Origin: Andalucia godoyi
Taxonomy: Eukaryota; Discoba; Jakobea; Jakobida; Andaluciidae
Reading direction: 5' to 3'
DNA: 64,000 nucleotides
Assembly (NCBI GenBank): GCA_009859145.1
Contig: VRVR01000033.1
Coordinates: forward strand, 62,001 to 126,000
The position numbers were made by a program, and so were the translations under genes. This document shows positions 20,504 through 30,245 of the stretch, piece by piece; the first letter of the stretch is position 1; the number at the start of each line of letters is the position of its first letter. A model generated the notes under the pieces. The model was not told the origin of the DNA. It saw only the letters and a list, made by a program, of their open reading frames with translations, and ran no database searches.

Positions 20504-20998
20504 ATGGCTCACACGGAAACTCAGTGGAAGGCCCGAGAATCCACGGGAAAGTACACCGATGAGGAATTTCTGGCGTTGTTCCGTGCGACTGAGCTGCCGT
20601 TTGAAGACTGGACTCACGAAGCACATGTTCGAATGGCGTTCCTGACTATGAAAGCATGTGCAACTTTTGAAAATGCTCTGGAAAACGTCAAGGCTGGCAT
20701 CAAGGCTTTCAATGGAAAACACGTTGCAAAGCTTACGATTGGGTTCCACGAGACCATGACCGTGTGCTGGGCCATCCTGATCTGGGACGCCGTCATCCAT
20801 GCACCAAACGCGCACTCGTTCGCGGAGTTCGCACCATTTCATCCCAGACTGTTGAACACGTCGTTATGGACGGAGTACTACTCCAAAGATAGCATGTTTT
20901 CGCCAGCGGCAAAGGCCATGTTTGTCCCCGCAGATCTGAAAGCACTTCCCGAGACACCGGCGAATACTTGTGCGTTACAAATACGATGCTGTTCTTGA
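20504..20998 (+). CDS. Bacterial-like small protein of unknown function, 164 aa
   Basis: The frame opens with GTG at 20456; the first ATG, at 20504, gives MAHTETQWKARESTG. The pattern YTDEEFLALFRATELPFEDW followed by THEAHVRMAF, then a GFHETMTVCWAILI helix and a C-terminal 'YYSKDSMFSPAAKAMFVPADLKALP' block, is one I associate with uncharacterised bacterial proteins of similar length. Conserved His residues (WTHEAH, GFHET) could be metal or catalytic ligands. No signal peptide or membrane helix was seen. Either horizontal transfer from bacteria or an old family kept in protists is possible. Biochemical role unknown. Confidence 0.72.
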   Translation: MAHTETQWKARESTGKYTDEEFLALFRATELPFEDWTHEAHVRMAFLTMKACATFENALENVKAGIKAFNGKHVAKLTIGFHETMTVCWAILIWDAVIHAPNAHSFAEFAPFHPRLLNTSLWTEYYSKDSMFSPAAKAMFVPADLKALPETPANTCALQIRCCS

Positions 20999-22472
20999 TG
21001 GAGCGCGCTCAGTTCATGTGTTCAAACGAATGTATAACAATAAGAAATAAGAAATAAGATTGTGGTGTTGTGACAGGATTACTGCCAAGGTTAATGCAAG
21101 GCTGCAGGATTGCTGAGCTGCAGAATCCATCGACAGCCCCCCAGTCGATTCAACATACAAAATGAACGTTGCTCGCGAACTGTGTTGGTCGCGTGGATAT
21201 GAATAATCACATCCCTCATGAGGACACCGGAAATGCTCCAGACTAACGACTTTTACGCTGGTTCGATGGAGAGTGCATTTCTTCTCGTTCTCCGCCATTT
21301 TCTCACGCATACGCGAGGTCGAGAGGAGGAAACAGAATGTGGTCGGCGGCGCTGCACATTGCGCCTGACGACGCGTTTGCCTTTGCTCCTTCTTGTTCTC
21401 TGACTTGAAAGCGCGCATTCCGAACGCAAATCGATCACATCTCCGTGATTTGATGATCATCCGCTTGCCCAGCAAGTTGCGACGAGAGGGGAATCAACAG
21501 GTTTCTTGGTTCTTCGCGTCTTCGGGCATGGCCGGTTTGAGTTTATTGGGAAGATCCCTCTCTGGGAGCCATGAGATGCTTTGTCTTTGATGATGCTGTT
21601 TTGATGTTCACACGCAAGACGGTCAACCGTGTCTCTCAAGGATGGAGATGTTCAAGGTGAGTTCCATTTCTTTTGACGGACAGCGCAAGTCTTGAAGCGG
21701 CAGAAGAGGAGAAAAGAATGCCTGCAGTGCCGAAGATGCATCCGTCTCTCCTGATAATACGTTGGTACAAGAACGGCGAAGTTACGTTGATCGTCCAGGA
21801 AGACGAAGCTGCAGTGTGTTTGCTTCTGTAATTGTTCCCCCTAAATGAAACGTTCCGGTGCCTACCAGAGGAGAATCCATCTGCTGTGGCGAACTTCCAA
21901 GCATGGCAAAGCAGCGGTTTCTTCCGTACGTGCTTCGCTGGATGGTGACAGCTGTTACAGTCTGCTCGTGCGCTACTGCTCTGCGATTTCCGGATCTGCT
22001 GCGAACCGGTTGTCACAAAAACCACAAAAACGAACATTCTGGTTGTCAAGGTGCTCTCTCCTGCTATCAATGCTGCACAAGTGGAGTCTCCATCGCTTTC
22101 CACGGAGCTCACCATCCTGTTTTCGACAGCAATGACCGATCCACGAACCAGTTTCCACATCTGAGCAAGACGGATCGATTCCCTTGTTGCAAATCCTGTT
22201 TTCTCGGTTTTTTCCTCCTTTTTTTTTGGGTGCGCTGCGAATCAAATTACCATCTCTCGTTCTGGCCGTCGCGAATAACAGTGTTCTCTCCTGTTTTCTT
22301 CTTCTTGTTCTTCCTCCTGCACCAATCAAAGCCTGTTCTGTCCATCTCCGCTCCAGCCGGGCCCGTTGAATTAATTGCCCGTCTTTCCCAAACGTAAGGA
22401 TCTGTTTCACATTGGAATCCTGTTTCAGAAATTCCTCCGCTGCAACGCAGTGTCCAACATTGGAGAACTAGC
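20999..22472. other. 1.5-kb spacer with a repeat and a possible broken or spliced gene
   Basis: A family B repeat copy lies at 21527-21590. Between about 21642 and 22163 one plus-strand frame gives protein-like text (LLIIRWYKNGEVTLIVQEDE, then TNILVVKVLSPAINAAQVES and TELTILFSTAMTDPRTSFHI) but has stops at 21829 and 21946. No introns could be placed with confidence. An ATG frame at 21903-22397 in another phase (165 aa, hydrophobic N-terminus, Cys-rich) and an antisense 174-aa frame (21636-22160) compete with it. None is called. Confidence 0.35.
21527..21590 (+). repeat. Dispersed repeat family B, copy 1
   Basis: The copy matches 52830-52890: CATGGCCGGTTTG, then TTGGGAAG, GAGCCATG, GATG and TTTGTCT in the same order with a few mismatches and a small gap. 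Both copies lie in gene-free spacers. Confidence 0.6.
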
Positions 22473-22803
22473 ATGGGATCCGCACCGTCAAAATCCCCCC
22501 GAATATGCATTTGCTCCGGAAGCTCGATACAAGATTCACATTCGCAAAACACTGCCGCTGTTCGTCGGAAGACTTCCTCGGATTCGCAAAATGGATCGGA
22601 AAAGCCGAGTCGAAGGGACAGCACAAGTAGTTCCAAGAGCGCGCTCAGCGATTCGGGCTCTGGAAGTGCCCCTAACAGCGCCCGTTCGGATGTTACCGTG
22701 ATCCGACGAAGTTCTGCAGTAAAGCGGAATGTGTCCTCCGCTTCCAGCACTCGCTACGACGATTCGATATTCTCGTCGAATGACGACTCTATCAGTAAGA
22801 TGA

Positions 22804-22878
<75 letters not shown>

Positions 22879-24431
22879 ACGGCATGGTTTCCTCGAGTAG
22901 CGCGAGTTCGGCGCTTCCTCCGCAATCTCCAGACACCCGGCGCACGAGCTGGATTGTTCGCCCACGAACTCTCGTACCTGCCATAGTGAATGAGGGTCAC
23001 TCGACAAGGATCGCTGGAAGAGACGGACTTCCGCATGCATCGAGAGGTCGGTCTTCCTCGGACTCGGACCAGTTGGGCAGCCATGTGCCCTCCCGGTTGA
23101 CAAGACAAGACTCTATCAATGTTTATCGGAACAAGAGAGCGAGCCAATCCACAGTTGGCAATTCTAGCAACAACAGCAGCAACTCCGATGCACTTCGTAT
23201 GTCGTTGCAGAGCTTAGACTCTGGGCCGCGGGACATGCGAGAGGCGCTGTTGTTTGGTCCACGACCCGTTCCAGTACGAAACATGAAACTTCGAACGTCG
23301 CTCAGTCCGAACTGTCGGATCGAACGAACTCGGTCAATGAACGAAAAGCCACCCTCCTTGCGGTCAAGCTCGCTCTCATCGACAGGCTTGAACAAATCGG
23401 CGGACAAGGGCTCTGGTTCTGTGCTTTCTTCGGAGGACTCGAACAACACGGTCAGCAGCAATCCATCAGGAAGTTCGATTGGAAGCAGCGGTTACGAGAC
23501 CCCTGATCTCATCTCGGAAGATCAGTTTCTGGTGCTTTCAACTGACATTGCTGCGAATGTGGAGTCTGCTCTTGCGTCCCCAATTTCAGGAGTAGAATAT
23601 TCGAACCAGGCATCGTGTTCAGGTACCCCCTCCCACCAATCCGAAGCAGCGCTGGATGAACAGTTGTTGTCGCACGCGCTTTCCGAGTTGGAGCAGCGCG
23701 TTGTTGAGATGGGTGATGAGGTTGTTTCTCCGCAGAAGATTGCGACATTTGCGCGACTCCCTGCGGACAACCTCGCTGGAAAACCCCATCCGCTGGTTCG
23801 ACGCTTGGATTTCTCTTCTGCGCAGCGACTGATGGGAATCCAGCATGTTTCCACAGTCAATCCTGGAACGGCATCTTCTACAAACTCTTCTTCTGCACCT
23901 TGTGCAAAGTCGCCGTCTACATCGTCGTCCTCGCAAACCGGTACAACGTCGAGCATTTCGGGTCAAACATCCACGCACAGAATCTTACGTGCGTCGCAGG
24001 ATTCCGCGAACATGTCTGCGGTTCTCGGAAACAGTCCTTTGAGGCGCCAGGCTGTCCGCTCTCTGACGGACTTTGCAGATGGTGCTATCCGAGGCGTGAT
24101 ATGGGCCCCTACGACGTTCAAAGACAGTTCCGAACTCAAAGAAGGTGTTCAAGAATGGATTAGTCTTGTCGGCAGTCGAAGACTTGCCCATCAGGACGAA
24201 GTCGACGATGTGTACGAACTTCCTTCGGAAACGCAGCTGTGCCCGCCGAACTGGAGCATGGACTCGGAGAATGACGACGGAGACAGCGAGGATGAAGATG
24301 AACATGACGAAGATGCCAGCGGTTGCGGAAATGCTGAACGGGTAGATTATAGTATGTCCAACATGTACAGCCACCATTCCCACGCCTCCTTCTCCGCCTC
24401 GATGGCAAGCTCTGGTTTCAAATTCATCTAG
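22473..24431 (+). CDS. Ser-rich, putatively N-myristoylated protein, 652 aa
   Basis: The start ATG at 22473 gives MGSAPSKSPRICICSGSS, a strong N-myristoylation-type terminus with Cys residues close by. A pure serine run (about residues 111-136) is encoded by AGC codons followed by AGT codons. The rest is largely disordered, with many SP and RxxS sites. A more ordered C-terminal part contains SPLRRQAVRSLTDFADGAI, FKDSSELKEGVQEWISLVG and an acidic ED-rich tail. A GSSGYETPDLISEDQFLVLS stretch near residues 343-362 resembles part of the product at 5921-7636. No enzyme motif was seen. Probably a membrane-tethered scaffold or regulated substrate (inference). Function unknown. Confidence 0.75.
22806..22879 (+). 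repeat. (AGC)n(AGT)n coding microsatellite
   Basis: About ten AGC codons are followed by about fourteen AGT codons, all serine. The sharp switch of repeat unit inside one homopolymer suggests separate expansion of a synonymous variant. Confidence 0.9.
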
Positions 24432-24536
24432 AGCAGAGTTCATCGGCTAAATTCACTGTACTTATTGTAAAAATCACATATTTTAGAGAAGGGCTCGACA
24501 TTTCCTTTTTACAGCATGATTTGCACTCTTCCTTTT

Positions 24537-25205
24537 TTACTTGGCATCAACGTCTATAACGATTCTTCGTCCTGCATTTCGAGAACCCGAAAACGTTCCA
24601 CTGCCGCCACGATGATCATCGTCGCCGTCAATATCACCACCGTCATTGTCGCGATCATTGTCGATGATTTCCTGTCTGCCGTGATCGTCGCGAACAAGCA
24701 TTCTTCTTAACCGATCATTCTCAAATCTTGCATCGACCATCCCTGCTCCCAGCGACCCCATCACTCTTATCGAAATAATACGATTCACGATGTTCGAAGA
24801 TCCTATTTCCACCTGCTCGGAATAAACGGACTGAAATGGGTGCAGTTGAATCCCAGTTCCGAATAACTTTCGACCCTTCGCAGAGCCGTTAAGCCGGTCC
24901 AAAACTATCGAAACAGACAACCCCGTCCCTGTCCCCGTCCCCGACCCCGACGCCGTTGCGGATCTGATTATCTGCTGCATGAGTGCTACAATCGACGATA
25001 AAAGGCTGTTCATTCCAGCAGGAGGCGCATCGAATGGCTGTCGATTCAAATCGCTTCGCGACTGCTGATGAAACTCCTTTCCTATCCGTGACGAAGTTCG
25101 AATCATGTTCCACCCAACTCGCATCATGGAGAAGTTCAGCCGAAGCCTATTCCACCAATTTCGCAACGAATCGACAAAAAACGGGTACCTTGGATGCTGT
25201 GGGGG

Positions 25206-25237
<32 letters not shown>

Positions 25238-25361
25238 GTCGTGGTGGTCGTGGTGGTGGAGGAGGAGGAGGAGGAGGATACGACGAAAGCGGACGAAGCA
25301 GCAGACTGTTATGTATCAAACCATGTCGGCTACCAAACACTAGCAAAGCTGCTCGAAACAT
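24537..25361 (-). CDS. Predicted mitochondrial protein of unknown function, 274 aa
   Basis: The ATG at 25361 begins MFRAALLVFGSRHGLIHNSLLLRPLSSY, an Arg-containing amphipathic leader without acidic residues, typical of mitochondrial targeting. Proline and serine runs follow (the serine run is encoded by the GAT/ATC microsatellite at 25206-25237). A helical segment (FVDSLRNWWNRLRLNFSMMRVGW) comes next and then a beta-rich domain ending in RRIVIDVDAK. Asp-rich and Gly/Thr repeats sit within it. No transmembrane helix is obvious. I recognise no family. It could be a matrix or membrane-associated import or assembly factor, but that is a guess. The coding call rests on the leader, length and composition. 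Confidence 0.55.
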
Positions 25362-26011
25362 CTTTTCTTCAAGCCACTAGATATCCGATGCATTCATAAG
25401 AATGGAAATCTAATGCAAGAACGGAGGGTGAAGGGAGAAAAGAAAAGAAGAAAAGACACCAAAACCTTTGCGGGGAAGTCAAACGCTGCAGAAAGGTCGC
25501 TGGAGGAGGAACTTGAACCGCGGTCGAGCTTGGTCGATCGACACTGCGCGTGCGGGATGCGAGATGCGGGATGCGCCTACATTGTACACTAACCAGGGAT
25601 AATCATTGCTGATCACCCATAACCAACGTTGCAACCCAGCAACATGCATAGCATTTATTGGGAAGGGGGGTAGGCCCCAACACGCCCCTCGGCATGAGAG
25701 ACGTTCCTAAGATAGATGTTGCATTGCACGGACAATAAAAATAAAAATAAGAAATGAGCGTCGCTGTGCGAGAATGCAACGCGGCGGCGTGTCTATAGGG
25801 ATTTCATGATCAAAATGGGGCGAAACGAATCGGGCATCGTGTGACGGAGTTGCCAAGATAACAAACGCATGCGCATGGGCGCGTGGCAGTGTTTTGTTTG
25901 CGTGCGCTTGAGATTGCTTCATCATATCGCAATAAGTGGCAACGGCGCGACAAATGACGAGGCGCACGCGTGTGTGTGCGTGTGTTGAAGAGGGAATACA
26001 ACGGACGACTG
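25362..26011. other. Spacer holding dispersed repeat A copy 3
   Basis: An A-rich stretch at 25436-25460 precedes the repeat. Short overlapping frames inside the repeat are not supported as genes. Confidence 0.5.
25575..25946 (+). repeat. Dispersed repeat family A, copy 3 (longest)
   Basis: This is the longest of three copies, about 370 bases. Its ends are shared with copy 2 and its middle (25661-25722) with copy 1. Common words include CATTGTACACTAACC, GCTGATCACCCATAA, GGGGCGAAACGAATCGGGCA and AGTGGCAACGG. No coding capacity was seen. The type is undetermined: a MITE-like or degenerate element is possible. Confidence 0.85.
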
Positions 26012-27709
26012 TCACGGAGTGCGCAGCCATGCAGCGCAGTCGGGAGGAAGAGTGTTTCCGACGATGGGTGAGCTTGCCAACATGACGACAGAGCCGAGCG
26101 GAAGCTGGAGACCCTCCTCGGCGCCAAAATTAACATAGCAGGCAAAGTTGCTGGGCCGTGTAAACGCTAGGGCTTGGTCCCCTGCTTCAATCCAACACAG
26201 TGGTCCGTCTCCGAGTCCCGGCTCGGATTTCCGCAGTGCAAGAGCAGCACGGTACAATGAAAGCGTGGAACCTGGATCGCCTTCCTGGACTTCAACAGAG
26301 TACGCCCCCCACCATGGAGACTGCGGTAGCCAAGCATCCTGTGGCCGAAGGAGAGGATGGTCTGCGCCGGCAAATCCGAACGCACCGGATGGATCTGTTT
26401 TCCAAGGAAGCGGTACTCTACATCCATCGCGCCCACGATCCGTGAATCCGCTCATCCTCCAGCGTGGATCCGTAAGCCGGCTTTCCGGAATGTCTCGGAC
26501 TTCTGGAAGAGCCAGTTCTTCTCCCTGGAAGATGTATGCACCTCCCGGAAGTGCCAGCATGAGAAGTGCGCCTGCTCGCGCCCGACGGATGCCGAGAGCT
26601 AGATCCAGCTTTGCAGGGTCCCCCTGGCGATCCAGCGTTGTTTCGCACTGCCCGTGGACAAGGTTCAGTGCAAAACGATCCACGCAACGAACGACATCAT
26701 GGTTGTTGAAGACCCAAGAAGCAGGCGCGCCGACTTGCTGCATAGCTTCCAGGGAAGCGTCGATTGTTTCTCGGAGATCTCGCGCTTGCCAAGGAGAACT
26801 CAGAAACGCGAAATTGAAAGAGTTTGCAAGCTCGTCGGGACGCAAGTACCGCGCAATCGAAGATGCGGGGCTGACCCATGCTTCCGCCACTGCCATCCGA
26901 TCTCCGTCGTAGGAGTCAAGAATCTTCCGCCAACGTCGGAAAATATCATGGACTCCATCCTGGTCCCAAAAGGGAAGCTCTTGGGCGGACAGCATCTCTG
27001 GCGCGCCAGACTCTTCGATAACATCAGGAAGCCCCTCTGCCTTCACCATCCCGTGCGCAACGTCAATGCGAAATCCATCGACTCCGCGGTCGAGCCAAAA
27101 CCGAAGGATGTTGTCAAAATACGCCTGAACCTCCAGGTTTTCCCAGTTGAAGTCCGGTTGCTCGGTAGCAAACAAGTGCAAATACCACTGTTCGGCAGTG
27201 CCGTCTGCCTGCACAACACGTTCCCATGCCGGACCACCGAAAACAGACTTCCAATTATTCGGAGGCAGTTCTCCGTTTTGTCCTTTACCGTCTCGGAACA
27301 GATACCGTTGTCGCTCCTTGGAACCCGGAGCAGCTCGAAGGGCCTCCTGGAACCACATATGCTGATCACTGGAATGGTTCGGCACAATATCAACAATCAA
27401 GCGGATTCCCATTTCATGAGCCTCTCGAATCAGCAATGCAGCGTCCTCCAGAGTTCCGTAATCCGGTTCAATATCCATGAAATCCGAAACGTCGTAACCA
27501 TGATCTTTTTGCGGTGAAGGATACCATGGGGTAATCCAGATTGCGTCGATTCCAAGCTGTTTGAGATACGGAAGCCGCGATCGAATCCCGGCGATGTCCC
27601 CTTTTCCATCGCCGTTTGCATCCGCAAAAGACCGAATGTATACTTGATACGTCACTGCATCTCGCCACCAAGTGCGCGCTCCACGGGGAACGACTGCGTC
27701 TGCTTGCAT
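26012..27709 (-). CDS. GH13 alpha-glucosidase, bacterial type
   Basis: The protein has 565 aa, starting at ATG 27709 (MQADAVVPRGARTWWRDAV). It shows all four GH13 regions: DIVPNHSS, GVDGFRIDVAHG with the nucleophile Asp near residue 216, AVAEAW with the acid/base Glu near 276 and FNNHDVVR with the third Asp near 338. Overall it resembles oligo-1,6-glucosidase/alpha-glucosidase enzymes that release glucose from short alpha-glucans, maltose or isomaltose. There is no signal peptide, so it probably acts in the cytosol. The nearly full-length collinearity with bacterial (actinobacterial-looking) enzymes and the short QYLR-free N-terminus suggest horizontal acquisition, but eukaryotic codon context and spacing look normal. 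Trehalose synthase or sucrose-type specificity cannot be excluded. Confidence 0.9.
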   Translation of the reverse strand: MQADAVVPRGARTWWRDAVTYQVYIRSFADANGDGKGDIAGIRSRLPYLKQLGIDAIWITPWYPSPQKDHGYDVSDFMDIEPDYGTLEDAALLIREAHEMGIRLIVDIVPNHSSDQHMWFQEALRAAPGSKERQRYLFRDGKGQNGELPPNNWKSVFGGPAWERVVQADGTAEQWYLHLFATEQPDFNWENLEVQAYFDNILRFWLDRGVDGFRIDVAHGMVKAEGLPDVIEESGAPEMLSAQELPFWDQDGVHDIFRRWRKILDSYDGDRMAVAEAWVSPASSIARYLRPDELANSFNFAFLSSPWQARDLRETIDASLEAMQQVGAPASWVFNNHDVVRCVDRFALNLVHGQCETTLDRQGDPAKLDLALGIRRARAGALLMLALPGGAYIFQGEELALPEVRDIPESRLTDPRWRMSGFTDRGRDGCRVPLPWKTDPSGAFGFAGADHPLLRPQDAWLPQSPWWGAYSVEVQEGDPGSTLSLYRAALALRKSEPGLGDGPLCWIEAGDQALAFTRPSNFACYVNFGAEEGLQLPLGSVVMLASSPIVGNTLPPDCAAWLRTP

Positions 27710-28094
27710 GGATTTCCTGTGGTGGTGCTGGGTTGTGGCTTGTCGTCACTCAATCACTCAGTCACTCGGTGAGTATGCAACGTGGCACGTGGCACAGCTG
27801 CTCTCGGCCGCAAAGACGATCATTCCCTTGTTTCGACGACAGGTGTCCAGTGACTGTAGAAGAAAAGCGTGCGTCGAATGCCGTCGATCAAAAAAACCAT
27901 AATAATATTTTTAAAAACCGACCCACTGGAGGCGTATATGGCAAGTTTGCACGTCAGGAGAGCTGATGATGGCTTGACGGGGGACTTTGGGAACGGCCCG
28001 CAAAGCAGCAGCAATCGAATGTCGTCAAGCGTATAAGAAGAGAGATACAGGAAGAAGAAGAAGGAGAAGGAGGAGGCTGCTTCGGAGGAGAGAA
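27710..28094. other. Divergent spacer between glucosidase and membrane-protein genes
   Basis: The spacer must hold both promoters. It contains a CACTCAATCACTCAGTCACTC direct repeat at about 27749-27769 and GAAGAAG-type repeats at about 28037-28080. No gene was seen. Confidence 0.4.
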
Positions 28095-29399
28095 ATGTCG
28101 GGTTGTGGAAAGAACCACCGGTTGCCCTCTGAGCATAGAAATGGGCAGTCCTCGACTCGGACGAAGAATCGCACTCGAGTTCGTCCTCCAGACGATGCAC
28201 ATTCTGTCACAGAAGAAGAGGTAGAGGTTGTCGAGGTTGTAGAAGAAGAGAGGTGGCATTCGTCTGCAGAGTCACGTGTGGTGAACAGAGATGACGGTGT
28301 TGATAATAATAATAATAATTTTAATTATAACGAAGAGGTGGAGGAGCAGGATGCTGACGACACCTCGTTAGACGCAAGTGCTGAAAGCGAGGGGACTGAT
28401 GATGATGATGATGATGATGATGATGACGACGACGACGACGACAATGGCCATGATGAAGACGAGATATCGTATGGGAGTGAAAGTGGAACGAGTCAAATAA
28501 GAGGCATTTCCTCCGCAGACATGAGGGCGTTGGCGGTTGTGGAGGCGAGATCCTCGCGTCTTGCTAGAGAAAGGGAAGTTTTTGGAGAAGATAGAAAGCT
28601 ATTTCCAGGCCATCCAGATCGTCGGTTTCTGACACCCAAGGTCTTTCGGCTAAAGTACAAGTTCGCGTTCCTTCTCGCGCGCCTGGTCTGCCTGTACTTG
28701 TTGCTTTCTCGATCCAAATATGAGCTTACATGTACGCTGGTTTCCACCTCGGAATCAGGAACGACAAGTGGTCAGTCCAACCTTGACAGTTGGAGATGCG
28801 GCAATGGCATCGTACCGACATCGTGTTCGGGTGCTTGCATGCTCAGTCGACAAACTTGTTTGCTGGAACCGCCTGCGATTGGCGAGTTTGTATCCTTGTG
28901 GACGGGATACATGATGTACTACTTGGTTTTCATTGGGCTGCTGGTATTCCTCACGGTTGTCGTGCCGTTTCTGTTCGAACGACTTACTTCCGACACCCGA
29001 GATGAGCTTTCCAGTGCTGCGGACTGCTTTTTCATTTGGAACGATGTCTTGTTTCGGCACATTGCCGGTGTATTTTGGATCATCTTTTGGCCCTTGTTTC
29101 TCTTGGCACGAGCCCGCGAAAGCTTCGTGTATTTTTCGGCAGGCAACTGCCTCGGCTTCACCTCGTGTTCGTGTGGAGTCCAGCGGGAAACATCTCTGAT
29201 TTTTAACCTTCCGTGGATGATTCTGTGGTACACTGGTCTCTTTGCGGACACGATGCTTCTTGTCTTTCGTGCTGATGAATGGAAAGGATTCCGACGCTCG
29301 CTTTCCACCATCCCCGTTTGGATCCGATGGTCCGCTACCGAACGTCGAGCAGCACGGGTCCGCCGAATACTTCTTTCGCGCACTAAATCCAATTTTTAA
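28095..29399 (+). CDS. Multispanning membrane protein of unknown function, 434 aa
   Basis: The open frame begins with TTG at 27987; the first ATG is 28095 (MSGCGKNHRLPSEH). The first 190 residues are cytosolic-looking and very acidic, with Asn and Asp runs (Asp run about residues 101-116, encoded by GAT then GAC repeats). Then come about four hydrophobic segments: FAFLLARLVCLYLLL, YYLVFIGLLVFLTVVVPFLF, IAGVFWIIFWPLFLLA and LPWMILWYTGLFADTMLLVF. A cysteine-rich loop (CGNGIVPTSCSGACM) lies between the first two. I do not recognise the family; it is not an obvious transporter or channel. The tail is basic. Confidence 0.65.
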   Translation: MSGCGKNHRLPSEHRNGQSSTRTKNRTRVRPPDDAHSVTEEEVEVVEVVEEERWHSSAESRVVNRDDGVDNNNNNFNYNEEVEEQDADDTSLDASAESEGTDDDDDDDDDDDDDDDNGHDEDEISYGSESGTSQIRGISSADMRALAVVEARSSRLAREREVFGEDRKLFPGHPDRRFLTPKVFRLKYKFAFLLARLVCLYLLLSRSKYELTCTLVSTSESGTTSGQSNLDSWRCGNGIVPTSCSGACMLSRQTCLLEPPAIGEFVSLWTGYMMYYLVFIGLLVFLTVVVPFLFERLTSDTRDELSSAADCFFIWNDVLFRHIAGVFWIIFWPLFLLARARESFVYFSAGNCLGFTSCSCGVQRETSLIFNLPWMILWYTGLFADTMLLVFRADEWKGFRRSLSTIPVWIRWSATERRAARVRRILLSRTKSNF

Positions 29400-29621
29400 A
29401 AACCGTACTGCAGTGTCTCTACTTTGAATTGCACATTCTTCCTGTTCGCTATGTCTTTTGATTACTATTTATTATTGTTGTTTTTGTCTCTTACTTGCAC
29501 GAAAAATAAAGACTATTCAGTGCAGAGAAAGCGCTCGTTTGCAAAAAGAACAGTGCTGTTTAGTGTTTGGAGTTTATTGATGATGAATCTTCTCCTCTTG
29601 CTCGATCCGAACAGAGTGTGC

Positions 29622-30245
29622 TCACTTGGCCAAGTTCTCCGAGACAAACTTCCAGTTGACGTGCTTCCACCACTCATTGACATAGTCGACTCTGCGGTTC
29701 TGGTGGTCGAGGTAGTACGCATGTTCCCAGACATCGACCGTCAGGAGCGGGATCTTCCCCTCAACCATCGGATTTCCAGCATTCGAGGTGTTGACAATGT
29801 TGAGCTTTCCTTTGTCCTCGACAAGCCACGTCCAGCCCGATCCAAAGAGCGCCAGAGCCGATTCAGAGAACTTTTGCTTGAAAGCATCGACCGAGCCAAA
29901 CGACTCTTCCAGTCGGGTCTTGACCACGGCCGGCATGTCCGTGTTTGCCGACGGGGTAAGCGAGTTCCAATAGAACGTATGGTTCCATATCTGCGCAGTG
30001 TTGTTGAAGATTGCAGCCTGCGACGCATCCCGGCCAGTCCCAATGATCGTCTGCTCAAGCGTCTTTGACTCCCACTGTGTACCCTTGATCAGCGTGTTTG
30101 CACGAGTCACATACGCCGCATGGTGCTTGTTATAGTGGAAATCAAGCTGCTTGGCCGAAATCACCGCCCCAACTCCATTCTCAAGCGGAAACGGGAGCTT
30201 CGGAAGTGTATGCACACCACGCGATAACAGCCGGCGACCCAACAT
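29622..30245 (-). CDS. Iron superoxide dismutase, mitochondrial type
   Basis: The protein has 207 aa. It converts superoxide to hydrogen peroxide and oxygen. Family hallmarks: KHHAAYV with the first His ligand, WNHTFYWNSL with the second His and the Fe-type Trp/Tyr pattern, FGSGWTWLV, and DVWEHAYYLD with the Asp and His ligands. The start (MLGRRLLSRGVHTLPKLPFPL) adds a short basic leader before the conserved LPxLPF motif, consistent with import into mitochondria. Residue pattern suggests Fe rather than Mn, though the metal cannot be proven from sequence. The next gene upstream is transcribed away from it, 398 bases distant. Confidence 0.93.
   Translation of the reverse strand: MLGRRLLSRGVHTLPKLPFPLENGVGAVISAKQLDFHYNKHHAAYVTRANTLIKGTQWESKTLEQTIIGTGRDASQAAIFNNTAQIWNHTFYWNSLTPSANTDMPAVVKTRLEESFGSVDAFKQKFSESALALFGSGWTWLVEDKGKLNIVNTSNAGNPMVEGKIPLLTVDVWEHAYYLDHQNRRVDYVNEWWKHVNWKFVSENLAK

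Noticed and set aside
21193-21225. Match of ATCACATCCCTCAT to ATCACGTCCCTCAT near 52983
   Set aside because: Only about 14 bases and in a different order relative to repeat B, so it may be chance.
29424-30068. 214-aa plus-strand frame opposite Fe-SOD
   Set aside because: It is the antisense shadow of the strongly conserved SOD coding sequence.
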